A stretch of DNA of 64,000 nucleotides from Halostagnicola kamekurae. Its GTDB lineage: Archaea > Halobacteriota > Halobacteria > Halobacteriales > Natrialbaceae. The stretch spans positions 868,001 to 932,000 of the forward strand of contig NZ_FOZS01000002.1 in the NCBI RefSeq assembly GCF_900116205.1. Reading direction: 5' to 3'. Numbering within the stretch: position 1 is the first letter of the stretch; every line of letters begins with the position of its first letter. This document shows positions 24,701 through 33,534 of the stretch, piece by piece. The translations under genes and the position numbers were made by a program. The notes under the pieces were generated by a model. That model saw only the letters and a program-made list of their open reading frames with translations, ran no database searches and was not told the DNA's origin.

Positions 24701-24958
24701 TCAGACGAACCGGCTTCCCGCAGTGGTGGTCTCCTCCGCCACGTCGACCAGCGTAAACCAGGTGTTCAGCGCCGCTCGCAGGGCGATCACGTCCCGCGCT
24801 TCGATCTCGATGAAAACGGTCCGGTTGGATCGAGAAATCGTCGTTCGAGAGCGGTCGTCGTCGATCTCGCCGATCTCTCTTGTGACGCTTTCGGCGACGA
24901 GGCGCGCTCGAGCGTCGCTGTCGTACTCGAACTCGAGGGTCGCGCCGTGAGAAAACAC
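24701..24958 (-). CDS. pcc1: KEOPS complex subunit Pcc1
   Basis: An 85-residue dimerising subunit of the KEOPS complex that makes t6A37 in ANN-decoding tRNAs. The layout is a beta strand ([20 protein letters not shown]), then [14 protein letters not shown] and [18 protein letters not shown], typical of Pcc1. It starts 5 nt after the rpo12 stop in the conserved archaeal order rpl37ae-rpo12-pcc1-pfdB. Confidence 0.93.
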   Translation of the reverse strand: MFSHGATLEFEYDSDARARLVAESVTREIGEIDDDRSRTTISRSNRTVFIEIEARDVIALRAALNTWFTLVDVAEETTTAGSRFV

Positions 24959-24963
24959 GCGGA

Positions 24964-25098
24964 CTAGTGGACGTCGACTTCCTTGACGTCGCGGCTGCGC
25001 TCTTTGAGCAGGACTCGGTGTCCGCAGTACGGACAGCGGACGCCGCCGTATTCGTCGAGCTGGACGTCGCGTTTACAGCGGGAACATTTGTAGCTCAT
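24964..25098 (-). CDS. rpo12: DNA-directed RNA polymerase subunit Rpo12 (RpoP)
   Basis: A 44-residue zinc-ribbon subunit of RNA polymerase: [19 protein letters not shown], then [20 protein letters not shown]. All four zinc Cys (CSRC and CPYC) are present. It lies between rpl37ae (21 nt upstream) and pcc1 (5 nt downstream), as in other archaea. Confidence 0.95.
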   Translation of the reverse strand: MSYKCSRCKRDVQLDEYGGVRCPYCGHRVLLKERSRDVKEVDVH

Positions 25099-25119
25099 GG
25101 GTGAGTGGGTTCGCTCGCG

Positions 25120-25392
25120 TTAGTCGCCGCCTTCGTCTTCGGCCAGTGCCGCTCGGATCGATCGGGTCACGGTCTTTCCGGCCGGCGTCTGCGGGCGGTA
25201 GGCACCGCCGGTGAACACTTCGCCGGTCTCCTCGTTCTTCCAGATGCCGGTTCCGACGCGCGTCACGTCGTCGCCGTCGACCGTCGCGTCTTCCATGTCC
25301 GCCTCGATCTCGCTCACTCGCCGTCGGGAAACGCGCCCGTAGCGTGCACCGAATCGGCCAGCGCTACCGACGATCCCAGAGTTGTTGCTCAT
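25120..25392 (-). CDS. rpl37ae: ribosomal protein L37Ae lacking its zinc-ribbon cysteines
   Basis: A large-subunit ribosomal protein of 90 aa with the family signature [18 protein letters not shown] at the N-terminus and [19 protein letters not shown] at the C-terminus. The middle, where L37Ae normally has a CxxC...CxxC zinc ribbon around GTGIW, here reads [29 protein letters not shown] with no Cys at all. The fold must be held by other means. The rest of the protein is intact and the neighbours are syntenic, so it is not a pseudogene. Confidence 0.9.
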   Translation of the reverse strand: MSNNSGIVGSAGRFGARYGRVSRRRVSEIEADMEDATVDGDDVTRVGTGIWKNEETGEVFTGGAYRPQTPAGKTVTRSIRAALAEDEGGD

Positions 25393-25434
25393 AGTATCGT
25401 ACCGTACCCCTAGCGGATTGATAAAGCTGTTGAG

Positions 25435-25644
25435 TCACGCTCGTCCGACCGGCCCGTCGGGTCTGGACACCCAGAGTAGTTCTCGAACGATGACCCCGAA
25501 CGCGGCCAGGTAGCCGACCGGTGCGAGCGGGATAGCGAGCATGCCGGTTCCGATTCCGACGAGTCCGAGGAGCGTTCGAACGGCAAGTCCACTCACCGCG
25601 AGGAGTGGAATCGTCGCTAGGACGAAGTCGGCGCGCTCGAGCAT
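25435..25644 (-). CDS. small two-helix membrane protein
   Basis: A 69-residue protein with two hydrophobic segments (residues ~8-28 and ~33-57) and charged ends. Not recognised. Its start codon directly abuts a perfect 8-4-8 inverted repeat, suggesting tight transcriptional control. It lies 42 nt before rpl37ae on the same strand. Confidence 0.7.
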   Translation of the reverse strand: MLERADFVLATIPLLAVSGLAVRTLLGLVGIGTGMLAIPLAPVGYLAAFGVIVRELLWVSRPDGPVGRA

Positions 25645-25664
25645 CGTAATTACATCTAATTACG
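25645..25664. promoter_or_regulatory. perfect 8-4-8 inverted repeat immediately upstream of the small membrane protein gene
   Basis: CGTAATTA-CATC-TAATTACG is a perfect palindrome with a 4-nt spacer and ends 1 nt before the start codon at 25644. In a leaderless gene this spans the transcription start, a good place for a repressor site. Confidence 0.6.
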
Positions 25665-25769
25665 GACTGTCGGAAAAGTGCCCGAGAACCAGCAGGTACT
25701 GTCTCTTCTCTCGAGTCGGTAGCGTCCGCTGGCGATGACCGTCACGTCCCGCAGACCGACGGGGTATCG

Positions 25770-26486
25770 CTACTGGAACTCCTCCTCGTCGAGCACGTCG
25801 TTGAGGTCGCTTCGGATCCGTTCGCCCATCTCGCGGTCGCGCGCGGTCGTCACGATCCGGTTTTCCTGCACGCTCGAGCCGTCTCGCAAAAGGAGGCGAA
25901 TATTTCCACCATCGTCAGCCCGCGTGACTTTCGCGCGCAGCCCCGACTGTGACCCCTTCCCGCCCGCGTCGATCGGGCCGGGAATGACCTTCTTGACGTG
26001 CGGGTGGCCCGCGACGGTCCGAATGGCCTGCATCCCAGTGCGGCCGCCGATCAGGGTCGTGTGGCTGCCGCCGATTTTCTCCGCGAGCGGGAGATCGACG
26101 ACGTCGAGCGCTCGCTCCCCGTTTCGCTCGATGACGGCGTCGACCGGCTGCTCGTCGTCTACGCGATAGAACGTGTGATGGAGGGTGTTCCGAACGGCGC
26201 GGATGACGGTTCGGTCTCCCGCCGCGTAGACCTCCTCGGGGCGTTTCCTGCGGATTTCGTCGCCGATCAACTCGGCGAAGTTGCGGAACTCGACGGTTTC
26301 TTCCTCGCCGGTCTCGGGAACCGTCGTGATCGTCGTCTCGCCGATCGCCGCCTCGTCGGCGAGCATCGTGATCGTCGCCCGCTCGCGGCCGGCCTCGAGC
26401 ACCACCCGGTCGGTGTTCGACTCCCGACAGACGAGACAGAAGTCTCCGGGTTTCTCGAGCGCCGAGGCGCAGTGGCGACACTCCAT
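25770..26486 (-). CDS. DUF2103 family protein with N-terminal zinc ribbon
   Basis: A 238-residue protein starting MECRHCASALEKPGDFCLVC, a two-CxxC zinc ribbon. A DUF2103-type domain follows, with KIGGSHTTLIGGRTGMQAIRTVAGHPHVKKVIPGPID and LRAKVTRADDGGNIRLLLRDGSSVQE, the latter a nucleic-acid-binding-like stretch. I use the ATG at 26486 because it begins with the zinc ribbon; the longer frame to 26594 adds a basic, poorly coding segment. It lies 130 nt downstream of truD. The biochemical role is unknown. Confidence 0.85.
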   Translation of the reverse strand: MECRHCASALEKPGDFCLVCRESNTDRVVLEAGRERATITMLADEAAIGETTITTVPETGEEETVEFRNFAELIGDEIRRKRPEEVYAAGDRTVIRAVRNTLHHTFYRVDDEQPVDAVIERNGERALDVVDLPLAEKIGGSHTTLIGGRTGMQAIRTVAGHPHVKKVIPGPIDAGGKGSQSGLRAKVTRADDGGNIRLLLRDGSSVQENRIVTTARDREMGERIRSDLNDVLDEEEFQ

Positions 26487-26616
26487 TGCTCTGCTCGGGG
26501 TTGGGACTGTCCGTGTAAAACGCCCGCGCTTTTCGCTCGCGGACTGTCCCGCGAGTGACTGCGCCCCGGCGACCCACCCACTCCGGTGGGGCACCGGCGC
26601 GGTGTGGCAACTCGAG

Positions 26617-28035
26617 CTACCCGAGGTCGACCGGATCGACTTTCAGATACTCGCGACACAACACGGTCGCATAGGAGCCTTTCGGCAGGGAAAACGATAG
26701 CGTCAGCGGTTCCCGCTCGAGTTCGAGGTCGGTGCGAACGAGGATCGCGCGGCGGGTTCCGGTCGAGTGGAACTCGCCGGGGAGGTCGAAGTCCGACGGC
26801 TCGAGGCCGAGCCGGTCGAGAACGTCGCGTTCGATCTCGCCCTGTTCGCCGTCGGCCAGTTCCGTCTCGGTTCCGACTAGCGGGGCCGTGACGAACGCCC
26901 GCCCGCGCTCGCAGTGGCGGGTCACGGATCGAACTCGGCGTTCGTCGACGCGCTGTTCGCGCTCGACATCGGGCAACTCGAGCCCGTCGGGGGCGTCTCG
27001 ATCGGCGAAACAGACGACGTCACCCTCGACCGGCCGATCGAACGGAAGCCCGCGCTCGAGCCGTTCGCTCAGCATGAGATTGAACGCGTAGGACTGGGCC
27101 GCGTGAACGAACAGTCGCTGGAGGTTCGACGGAACCCGCTCTATGGCCGCCCGATAGGTTTCTGGATTCGGCTCGCCGATCCCCTCGCTCTGGTGTTCGG
27201 CCAGTTCGTGGAGCATCGAGCGCTCGTACCGCAGGCGGTTGGGAAACCGCTCGAGCGCTGCCTGCCAGTCGCGGCTGTCGTCGACGAATCGGCGGGCGTC
27301 CCGCGTCCCCTCCGGTTCGGCGTCAGTCGGATTGCCGAGATAGGCCATCACGGCCCCTTCCCAGTCGCCTCGAGCGATAGCGAGGCCGACTTTGTGCGTG
27401 ACCGGCCGCCGGCTTCCGAACCGCTGCTGGCCGAAGAAGTTGGGGACGCCGATGGTTTCCGCCGATCCGCCTTCGTCACTGTTATCGCTACCGGTGTCGC
27501 CTGTCCCGCCTGTTCGGTCAGTCCCGTTCGTCCAACCAGCGCCGCCGAACGCCGCGAGTGCGTCGGTGATCTCGTCTGCGGTTTCCGGCCGCTCGGTATC
27601 GCTGACGACTAGCTCGAAGCTGTTTCCGGCGAGATCGCCGAACTCGAGCCCGCGTCCCGCCCGTCCGAGCACCTCGATATCGGCTTCGTTCACGTCAGGG
27701 AGATCGTTCCGATCGGGCGCGTAGACCGAAAACAGCTGGGTCGTCACCGCGTACTTGTCCTTGGTTCCGGCCCAGTTGATCCGTTCGCGACTGATCCCCA
27801 GCGCGTCGGAGAGCCGGGACGCAAAGTCGTTCGTGTCCCACGCCGTGAGCGTCGCCCGAAAGACGAGGTGCGGATAGGCGTCCGTCGACGCGTCGACCGG
27901 CTCGGTCGAGAACCGCTCGAGTTCGCGCACGCGAAAGTGATCGTCAGCGGCACGCAAGCGACCGCCGACCCCGTCGGCGTCGCTGACGTACCACTCCATG
28001 CCGACGGCCTGTTCGGTTGGATGGGGGGGGCGCAT
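26617..28035 (-). CDS. truD: tRNA pseudouridine(13) synthase TruD
   Basis: Converts U13 of tRNA to pseudouridine. The 472-residue protein starts [19 protein letters not shown], the usual haloarchaeal TruD start. The catalytic Asp lies in [13 protein letters not shown] (around residue 81). Further family motifs are [19 protein letters not shown] and [21 protein letters not shown] haloarchaea-type Gly/Ser/Asp-rich insertion (around residues 175-195) interrupts the domain. The open frame continues to 28095, but the ATG at 28035 fits family length better. Confidence 0.93.
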   Translation of the reverse strand: MRPPHPTEQAVGMEWYVSDADGVGGRLRAADDHFRVRELERFSTEPVDASTDAYPHLVFRATLTAWDTNDFASRLSDALGISRERINWAGTKDKYAVTTQLFSVYAPDRNDLPDVNEADIEVLGRAGRGLEFGDLAGNSFELVVSDTERPETADEITDALAAFGGAGWTNGTDRTGGTGDTGSDNSDEGGSAETIGVPNFFGQQRFGSRRPVTHKVGLAIARGDWEGAVMAYLGNPTDAEPEGTRDARRFVDDSRDWQAALERFPNRLRYERSMLHELAEHQSEGIGEPNPETYRAAIERVPSNLQRLFVHAAQSYAFNLMLSERLERGLPFDRPVEGDVVCFADRDAPDGLELPDVEREQRVDERRVRSVTRHCERGRAFVTAPLVGTETELADGEQGEIERDVLDRLGLEPSDFDLPGEFHSTGTRRAILVRTDLELEREPLTLSFSLPKGSYATVLCREYLKVDPVDLG

Positions 28036-28173
28036 GTTCGTACTGGAAACGGCTTTGGCCGCCGGGACTAAATCGGTTCGTTCTCGAGGCGGCATCCGGT
28101 CCAGTATGTGAGAACCGGCCGGCGGAAACAGGTCTACCGAATATCATTTGGTAGGCGGAGTCCATCGTTCCGT

Positions 28174-28419
28174 ATGGGACAGTCTCCGCTCCGGAGCGCG
28201 CTACCGGTAATGGGTGGCGTACTCGTTGCATCCGTCGCCGTTCCGTTCATCACCGGCGGTTCCGTTCGGATCAGCACGTTGCTTGCTGGCGCTCTCGGCT
28301 GTGTCGTTCCGTTGGCGCTTGCATGCCATCCCGGCGCGCTCGAGAAACGAAGTGCGATCGTCGGGGGAGCCGTCGTGACCCTCGCCCTCGTGAGCGCGGC
28401 GCTTTGGATACACGTGTAA
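28174..28419 (+). CDS. small membrane protein, three hydrophobic segments
   Basis: An 81-residue protein with hydrophobic stretches at about residues 8-28, 33-48 and 60-80. Not recognised. It starts at the ATG at 28174, divergent from truD, and lies 93 nt before the DUF2071 gene. Coding is supported by composition only. Confidence 0.6.
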   Translation: MGQSPLRSALPVMGGVLVASVAVPFITGGSVRISTLLAGALGCVVPLALACHPGALEKRSAIVGGAVVTLALVSAALWIHV

Positions 28420-28512
28420 CGAGTCGAACGGCCCCGAGAAGGAGGAAATCGACTCCGATAATCCACCGCATTCGTAGGAAGCGACTTTTGTTCGCACGCG
28501 TGAGTGTTACCC

Positions 28513-29202
28513 ATGGTCGTTCCACTGGAGATGGGGTGGCGGCAACTGCTGTTCGAGAACTGGCCGGTCGATCCCGGCGTGATGGACGCCCACCTTCCCG
28601 AGGGATTGACGCCCGACGAGTACGACGGGTCCGCGTGGCTGTCGATCGTTCCGTTCACAAACGTCGCCGTCCGACCGAGGGGTGTTCCGAAATCGCTCGG
28701 TATCAGACTACCGGAACTCAACGTCAGAACGTACGTTACCCACGATGGCGTGCCGAGCGTCTACTTCTTCAGCCTCGACGCGCAGGGCATTGCGAGCGTA
28801 CTCGGGGCGCGCCTCTTCCACCACTTGCCGTACTACTACGCGCGGATCTCGCTGACGGTCGAAGACGGCCGCATCGCGTTCTCGTGTCGGCGTCGACATC
28901 CGGGCGCGCAACCCGCCCACTACGAGGGGACCTACTGGCCGACCGACGACCCGTTTTCGGCCCCGAACGATCCGTTCGGGGAGTTTCTGGTCGAACGCTA
29001 TCGGTTCTACACCGAAGCCCAGGATGGTTCGATCCGGTACACGGAGGTCGAACACGAGCCGTGGCAGTTGTACCCGGCCGCCGCCGAAATCGAACGCAAC
29101 ACACTGTTTTCGGCGCACGGGTTCGAAACGCCGGACGCAGAGCCCGTCTATCACTACAGTCCGGGACTGGACGTGGTCGCCTCGCGAAGCAGACGTTTGT
29201 GA
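28513..29202 (+). CDS. YqjF-like DUF2071 family protein
   Basis: A 229-residue DUF2071/YqjF family protein (acetoacetate-decarboxylase-like fold): WRQLLFENWPVDPGVMDAHLPEGL, WLSIVPFTNVAVRPRG, ELNVRTYVTHDGVPSVYFFSLDA and PYYYARISL are family hallmarks. A GTG three codons earlier is possible; I prefer the ATG at 28513. The substrate is unknown. It is convergent with the esterase that follows. Confidence 0.88.
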   Translation: MVVPLEMGWRQLLFENWPVDPGVMDAHLPEGLTPDEYDGSAWLSIVPFTNVAVRPRGVPKSLGIRLPELNVRTYVTHDGVPSVYFFSLDAQGIASVLGARLFHHLPYYYARISLTVEDGRIAFSCRRRHPGAQPAHYEGTYWPTDDPFSAPNDPFGEFLVERYRFYTEAQDGSIRYTEVEHEPWQLYPAAAEIERNTLFSAHGFETPDAEPVYHYSPGLDVVASRSRRL

Positions 29203-29242
29203 GGGTGGGGACAGATCACGCTTTCTGCCCCTCTGACACCGA

Positions 29243-29884
29243 TCACTCCGCCACGCCGTCGACGAGTTCGCGGACGTACTCGAGTTCGTCCTCCAGAACC
29301 GTGTGGCCGACGCCCTGGTAGATCCGTTTCTCGGTCTCTGCCTCGAGGTCGTCGAAGGCCCGGATCGACTCGTCGACTCGTTCGACCGGAATATGCGGGT
29401 CCTGATCGCCACAACCGATGAACACCGCCGTTCCGTCCATCGAGCCGTCGTAGTCTCGAGGCGTCCCTTCGGGACCGATCAATCCCCCCGAGAGGGCGAC
29501 GACGCCACCGTACCGGTCGGCGTTTCGAGCCGCGTACTCGGTCGAGAGACAACCGCCCTGTGAGAAGCCGAGCAGGATCGTCCGCTCGAGCGGGATTCCT
29601 GCCGATTCGACCGTCTCGAGTACGTCCTCGAGTTTGGCGAGCGCGGAGTCGAGGTGCGGCTGGTTGTCCTCGATCGGTGCGAGAAACGAGTTCGGGTACC
29701 AGGTGCCGCGGTGGGCCTGCGGCGCGAGAAAGGCGACGTCGTCGCGCGCGAACTCGTTTGCGAACTCGAGCATCCCGCTCGCGCGGGCTCCGCGGCCGTG
29801 AACGAGGACCATCGCCGCCGCGGCGTCTTCGAGGTCGGCTCCAACGCGCTCTATCGGCTGGTTCCCGTGTGGATCGTCGATCAT
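29243..29884 (-). CDS. alpha/beta hydrolase, carboxylesterase/phospholipase type
   Basis: A 213-residue serine hydrolase of the carboxylesterase (acyl-protein-thioesterase-like) family. The oxyanion region is [13 protein letters not shown], the nucleophile Ser108 is in LLGFSQGGC, and Asp162 (CGDQDPHIP) and His194 (GVGHTVLE) complete the triad. The ATG at 29884 gives the usual family length; the frame continues to 29998 into the intergenic region shared with thi4. It is divergent from thi4. The natural substrate is unknown. Confidence 0.9.
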   Translation of the reverse strand: MIDDPHGNQPIERVGADLEDAAAAMVLVHGRGARASGMLEFANEFARDDVAFLAPQAHRGTWYPNSFLAPIEDNQPHLDSALAKLEDVLETVESAGIPLERTILLGFSQGGCLSTEYAARNADRYGGVVALSGGLIGPEGTPRDYDGSMDGTAVFIGCGDQDPHIPVERVDESIRAFDDLEAETEKRIYQGVGHTVLEDELEYVRELVDGVAE

Positions 29885-29944
29885 GGTCGGTCCCACGGGA
29901 CGGACGCCGAAAGGTGTTGGCAAGCCGGAGACAGAAGCCAGACG

Positions 29945-29974
29945 CCGATATCGGAAACTGGCGAGGGATATCGG
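29945..29974. promoter_or_regulatory. paired GATATC sites in the esterase/thi4 intergenic region
   Basis: CCGATATCGG at 29945-29954 is a perfect 10-bp palindrome. A second GATATCGG (core 29967-29972) lies exactly 20 bp away, two helical turns. They are about 50-75 nt upstream of the thi4 ATG and could bind a regulator of thi4; the ThiN-type regulator at 33535 is a candidate. Inference only. Confidence 0.4.
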
Positions 29975-30019
29975 CCATCTCGATACCTTTTTCACCACTC
30001 AGTGTTATTACTTGGTTGT

Positions 30020-30949
30020 ATGAGCGAGTTCGAACAGTTCAGCGACGTCGGCGAAGCGGACGTAACGAGAGCGATCGGACAGGAGTGGACCGAGGAGTTC
30101 ATGGACTTCTCGGACTCGGACGTCATCATCGTCGGTGGCGGCCCGTCCGGCCTCACGGCGGCGAAGGAGCTCTCCGAACGCGGTGTCAAAGTGATGGTCG
30201 TCGAGAAGAACAACTACCTCGGCGGCGGCTTCTGGCTCGGCGGCTTCCTGATGAACAAGGTCACGGTTCGCAGTCCCGCCCAGAAGGTGCTCGATGAACT
30301 GGACGTCTCCTACAAGGAGTCCCAGGACAGCGAAGATCTGTACGTCGCGAACGGGCCGGAGGCCTGTTCCGGGCTGATCAAGGCGGCCTGCGACGCGGGC
30401 GCGAAGATGCAGAACATGACCGAGTTCACCGACATCGTCATCCGGGAGGACCACCGCGTCGGCGGCATCGTCATGAACTGGACGCCGGTCCACGCGCTGC
30501 CCCGGGAGATCACCTGCGTCGACCCGATCGCGGTCGAAGCGGACCTCGTGATCGACGCGACGGGTCACGACGCGATGGCGGTCACCAAACTCGACGAGCG
30601 CGGCGTGCTCGACGCGCCCGGCATTCAGGACGCGAAAGAGCGCGGCCAGGTCATGGACCAGACCGACAGCGACACCTACGGCGCGCCCGGTCACGACTCT
30701 CCAGGCCACGATTCGATGTGGGTCGGCGAGAGCGAAGACGCCGTTGTCGAACACACCGGCCTCGTCCACGAGGGTCTCATCGCGACCGGAATGGCGACCG
30801 CGACCACCTTCGGACTGCCGCGCATGGGCCCGACCTTCGGCGCCATGCTCGTCTCCGGAAAACGCGCCGCCCAGGTCGCGCTCGACGAACTCGAGGTCGA
30901 GGCCGACCCCGTCGAACTGACCGCTCGAGCGACCCCGGCGGACGACTGA
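30020..30949 (+). CDS. thi4: Thi4-type thiazole synthase (cysteine form)
   Basis: Makes the ADP-thiazole precursor of thiamine from NAD and glycine. The 309-residue protein has the FAD/NAD fold motif [17 protein letters not shown] (around residues 35-51), [11 protein letters not shown] and the C-terminal [20 protein letters not shown]. The sulfur-donor position in [10 protein letters not shown] is Cys166, so this is the cysteine-donor (suicidal) form reported for yeast and Haloferax, not the His form of some methanogens that uses sulfide. The ATG at 30020 is preceded by an AT-rich promoter. The gene ends 7 nt before the next ORF, probably an operon. Confidence 0.95.
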   Translation: MSEFEQFSDVGEADVTRAIGQEWTEEFMDFSDSDVIIVGGGPSGLTAAKELSERGVKVMVVEKNNYLGGGFWLGGFLMNKVTVRSPAQKVLDELDVSYKESQDSEDLYVANGPEACSGLIKAACDAGAKMQNMTEFTDIVIREDHRVGGIVMNWTPVHALPREITCVDPIAVEADLVIDATGHDAMAVTKLDERGVLDAPGIQDAKERGQVMDQTDSDTYGAPGHDSPGHDSMWVGESEDAVVEHTGLVHEGLIATGMATATTFGLPRMGPTFGAMLVSGKRAAQVALDELEVEADPVELTARATPADD

Positions 30950-30956
30950 GCGGGCG

Positions 30957-31730
30957 ATGGACCGAGTCGTCCTGTATCGAGCGCCGACGACCGAAGCCCG
31001 GGTCGACGAGATCGCAGACTGGCTCGAGGAGCGCCTGGCGTCGGTCGGCGTCTCCGTCGCCGTGAGAGACCGGTTTCTCGACGTCCACCGCACCGACGAG
31101 TTGGCCGAGCGGTTCGCCGAGGCTCGCGTTCGATCTCCGTACGACCGCGAGACGGGGAACGCGATGCTCGGGACGATCCGATACGAGGAGCGGGTCCTCG
31201 AGTCGCCCGAACGCGGCGGCGGCGTCCTCTACGACGGCCTACAGGTCCAGCGAGCGCTCAACGCGGCGATGGCCCCGGAAGACCGGGATCTCGAGACGCT
31301 CCACGTCGCGATACTCGATCGGGCGATCGGTACCTGGGGCGACCACGACGGCCGCTGGCACAAGCGGGTGAACGTCCTCGGTCAACCCGCGCTCGTCTCC
31401 GTCCCCGGGCTGTACGAGGCCCCAGCGAAGCCCGAGCGCTACTACAAAGAAAAACAACGACACGCGCTGCTATCGGGCGATTCGCCGCCGCGAGAGGTGC
31501 TCGAGAACCGCGTCAAGGGCGAGTTCCTGATAGAAGACGATCCGCGAACGACGGACGCGCTCGGGGGGTACGTCCTGCAACCGGTGGACTACCTCCTGAC
31601 GGGGGCGTCGTTTTGCGACGACCAGCGGTGTCGGTTGTTCGACGCCCACCGCCACGAGGGCGTGATCGAGGCGCAGCTTCGGAAACCCGCTTTTTGCCCG
31701 GATCACGCCGAGATGTACGGCCGCGATTGA
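30957..31730 (+). CDS. DUF6775-like putative metallopeptidase
   Basis: A 257-residue protein. The C-terminal part has FCDDQRCRLFDAHRHEGVIEAQ followed by PAFCPDHAEMY, a His/Cys arrangement reminiscent of archaemetzincin zinc sites. I believe it is the haloarchaeal DUF6775 putative metallopeptidase family, from memory. No signal peptide is seen. It starts 7 nt after thi4 and is probably co-transcribed, but a thiamine role is not shown. Confidence 0.75.
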   Translation: MDRVVLYRAPTTEARVDEIADWLEERLASVGVSVAVRDRFLDVHRTDELAERFAEARVRSPYDRETGNAMLGTIRYEERVLESPERGGGVLYDGLQVQRALNAAMAPEDRDLETLHVAILDRAIGTWGDHDGRWHKRVNVLGQPALVSVPGLYEAPAKPERYYKEKQRHALLSGDSPPREVLENRVKGEFLIEDDPRTTDALGGYVLQPVDYLLTGASFCDDQRCRLFDAHRHEGVIEAQLRKPAFCPDHAEMYGRD

Positions 31731-31790
31731 CGCTTCGACACCCGCCGGATTCGGTGTCCATTTTTGGGTCGGTAGCGCTAGTACCGAGCA

Positions 31791-32225
31791 ATGAGCGACG
31801 AATTCACGCTGTCTATTCCCGTGCGCTTTCGGGACATCGACCGGTTGAACCACGTCAACAACGCGGTGTACTCGACGTACCTCGAGGAGGCCAGATTCGC
31901 GTATCTGGAGTCGGTCCTCGACGTCGACGTGACCGAGTTCGAACTCGTCATCGTGAACCTCGAGCTTTCCTTTCGCCGACCGATCTCCCTCGACGACGAC
32001 CTCGAGGTCGCCGTGTCAGTAACCGACCTCGGCGAGACGAGCTGGACGATGGATTACGAGTTCAGGGTCGATGGGAGTGTCGTTGCCACCGGCGAGACGA
32101 CGAACGTCCACTTCGATCCGGAAACCGACCGTCCAAAGCCACTTCCCGCGGAGATTCGAGAGCCGTTACTCGAACGCGAACCCGGACTCGAAGCTGGGTC
32201 GCTCGACGAAAACGACGCGTCGTGA
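31791..32225 (+). CDS. acyl-CoA thioesterase, 4HBT hotdog family
   Basis: A 144-residue hotdog-fold thioesterase. The motif VRFRDIDRLNHVNNAVYSTYLEEAR (residues ~11-35) carries the Asp/His/Asn cluster of the 4-hydroxybenzoyl-CoA thioesterase family, followed by the central beta strands (LELSFRRPI, WTMDYEFRVDGSVVATGETTNVHFD). The length matches single-domain members. The acyl substrate is unknown. It lies 60 nt after the metallopeptidase-like gene. Confidence 0.92.
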   Translation: MSDEFTLSIPVRFRDIDRLNHVNNAVYSTYLEEARFAYLESVLDVDVTEFELVIVNLELSFRRPISLDDDLEVAVSVTDLGETSWTMDYEFRVDGSVVATGETTNVHFDPETDRPKPLPAEIREPLLEREPGLEAGSLDENDAS

Positions 32226-32276
32226 TCGTTCGATGACGTTGTCGGCTCACGCCGATACTCGAGGTTCTCCATAAAC

Positions 32277-32314
32277 AATAACTATTATGTGTGTTATTCT
32301 CATACAGGAGGGTG
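32277..32314 (+). promoter_or_regulatory. promoter, dyad and Shine-Dalgarno of the DUF7344-like regulator
   Basis: AATAAC (32277-32282) and GTTATT (32293-32298) form a 6-bp inverted repeat around the AT-rich TATTAT (32283-32288). A GGAGG-type ribosome binding site follows at 32307-32314, just before the ATG at 32317. The dyad overlapping the TATA-like box suggests autorepression by the encoded HTH protein (inference). Confidence 0.5.
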
Positions 32315-32316
32315 TT

Positions 32317-32712
32317 ATGGTGTCGCCCACCTATCAAGACGAAACTGGGGTCGTCGACCAGCGGGACCGCATTTTTGACGCGCTTTCGTCCCGGCCGCGG
32401 CGGCAACTCCTGGTATCGCTCCTCGAGGCGCAGCCGGCGGAGTTCCTCGATCTTCCCCAGGCGGCGCTCGGTCGAGAACCCGCCGCGGAAGACCGCGAAC
32501 TTCGGGCTGCGCTCGTGCATCGGCACCTCCCGCTTTTGGCCGACTACGGGTTCGTTCGCTGGGAGACGGACCCGTTGCGAGTCCAGCGGGGCCCGGAGTT
32601 GGACGTTCTCGAGCCCGTCGTACGGACGCTGGCGGTTCGAACCGAAACGGTCCCACCGCTGGTCGTCGGCGACATCCGACTCGAGTACGACAGCGAACGC
32701 AGGACCGAGTGA
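32317..32712 (+). CDS. ArsR-like winged-helix regulator (DUF7344 type)
   Basis: A 131-residue haloarchaeal winged-helix protein: RIFDALSSRPRRQLLVSLLEA is the first helix pair and LRAALVHRHLPLLADYGFVRWE the recognition helix and wing. It matches the DUF7344 regulators common in haloarchaea (from memory). I use the ATG at 32317, preceded by a good Shine-Dalgarno; the frame extends to 32287 but that segment is the promoter. The ligand is unknown. Confidence 0.85.
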   Translation: MVSPTYQDETGVVDQRDRIFDALSSRPRRQLLVSLLEAQPAEFLDLPQAALGREPAAEDRELRAALVHRHLPLLADYGFVRWETDPLRVQRGPELDVLEPVVRTLAVRTETVPPLVVGDIRLEYDSERRTE

Positions 32713-32827
32713 GTCGCGAGATCGGTGGGAGTGTCGGGTCGTTCGAGCGACCGTACAGGACCGAAACGAGCGGGCGAGAGCAGGTGATCGAGACTCCCGA
32801 GAACTCGACGACCTCGCACGCGTTCGA

Positions 32828-33502
32828 TTACCCGATTCGACCGCCGGTCAATCGAACGACCCCCAACGCGTGCGTTTCGTGGGCGACCGCGTCTGCGTTT
32901 TCTCGAAGAGCGGTATGGGCCTGATTGATGCGCTCGTCTAATCGCCGCGTCGGTTCGGTCTCGTAGCGAAGCTTCGTCGTTGGCGGCGTCGAAAGGACTG
33001 TGATCGCGCGGAAGATCGCGTTTACCGGTGGCCCGTACCACCGCTGGCTTCTCGCCGCGTTCACCAGGACGACGTGACCGCCGGATTCGACCAGTCGCGA
33101 CCAGTCCTCGACCGCACCTGCCGGGTCCGAGAGCATGCCGACGACGAACGTGGCGAGCACCGCATCTATCGGCTCCGAAACCGGCGGCGTCGTCGCGTCT
33201 CCGCGGACGACGTGGACGTTGTCGTACCGTTCCGTGAGGTCGCGCGCTCGCTCGAGGACGGGAGCGGTGAAATCGATCCCGACGACGGTGCCCTCGGGGC
33301 CGACCGCCGACCGGAGGACGGGGAGGTTCGCCCCCGTACCGCAGCCCATCTCGACGACGGTGTCGCCGGGCTCGAGTCGGCAGGCCTCTACTGCCCGTCG
33401 CCGAAGCGCGGCGATCCCCGGCGTTCTGTGCGCCAACAGGTCGTAGAGTCGCATCCATCGTCCGTAGAACGCCTGCGCGTCTCCGGTTCCCGTTTCGGTC
33501 AT
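32828..33502 (-). CDS. class I SAM-dependent methyltransferase
   Basis: A 224-residue UbiE/COQ5-like methyltransferase with motif I TVVEMGCGTGANLPVL, VVGIDFTAPVLERARD, HVVRGDATTPP and WSRLVESGGHVVLVNAAR. The C-terminal ~50 residues are variable. The substrate cannot be told. It is convergent with the DUF7344-like regulator and downstream of the ThiN regulator by 32 nt. Confidence 0.9.
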   Translation of the reverse strand: MTETGTGDAQAFYGRWMRLYDLLAHRTPGIAALRRRAVEACRLEPGDTVVEMGCGTGANLPVLRSAVGPEGTVVGIDFTAPVLERARDLTERYDNVHVVRGDATTPPVSEPIDAVLATFVVGMLSDPAGAVEDWSRLVESGGHVVLVNAARSQRWYGPPVNAIFRAITVLSTPPTTKLRYETEPTRRLDERINQAHTALRENADAVAHETHALGVVRLTGGRIG

Positions 33503-33534
33503 CGGTGGTTCAGATAGCAGGTGGGTCGCCGCCC

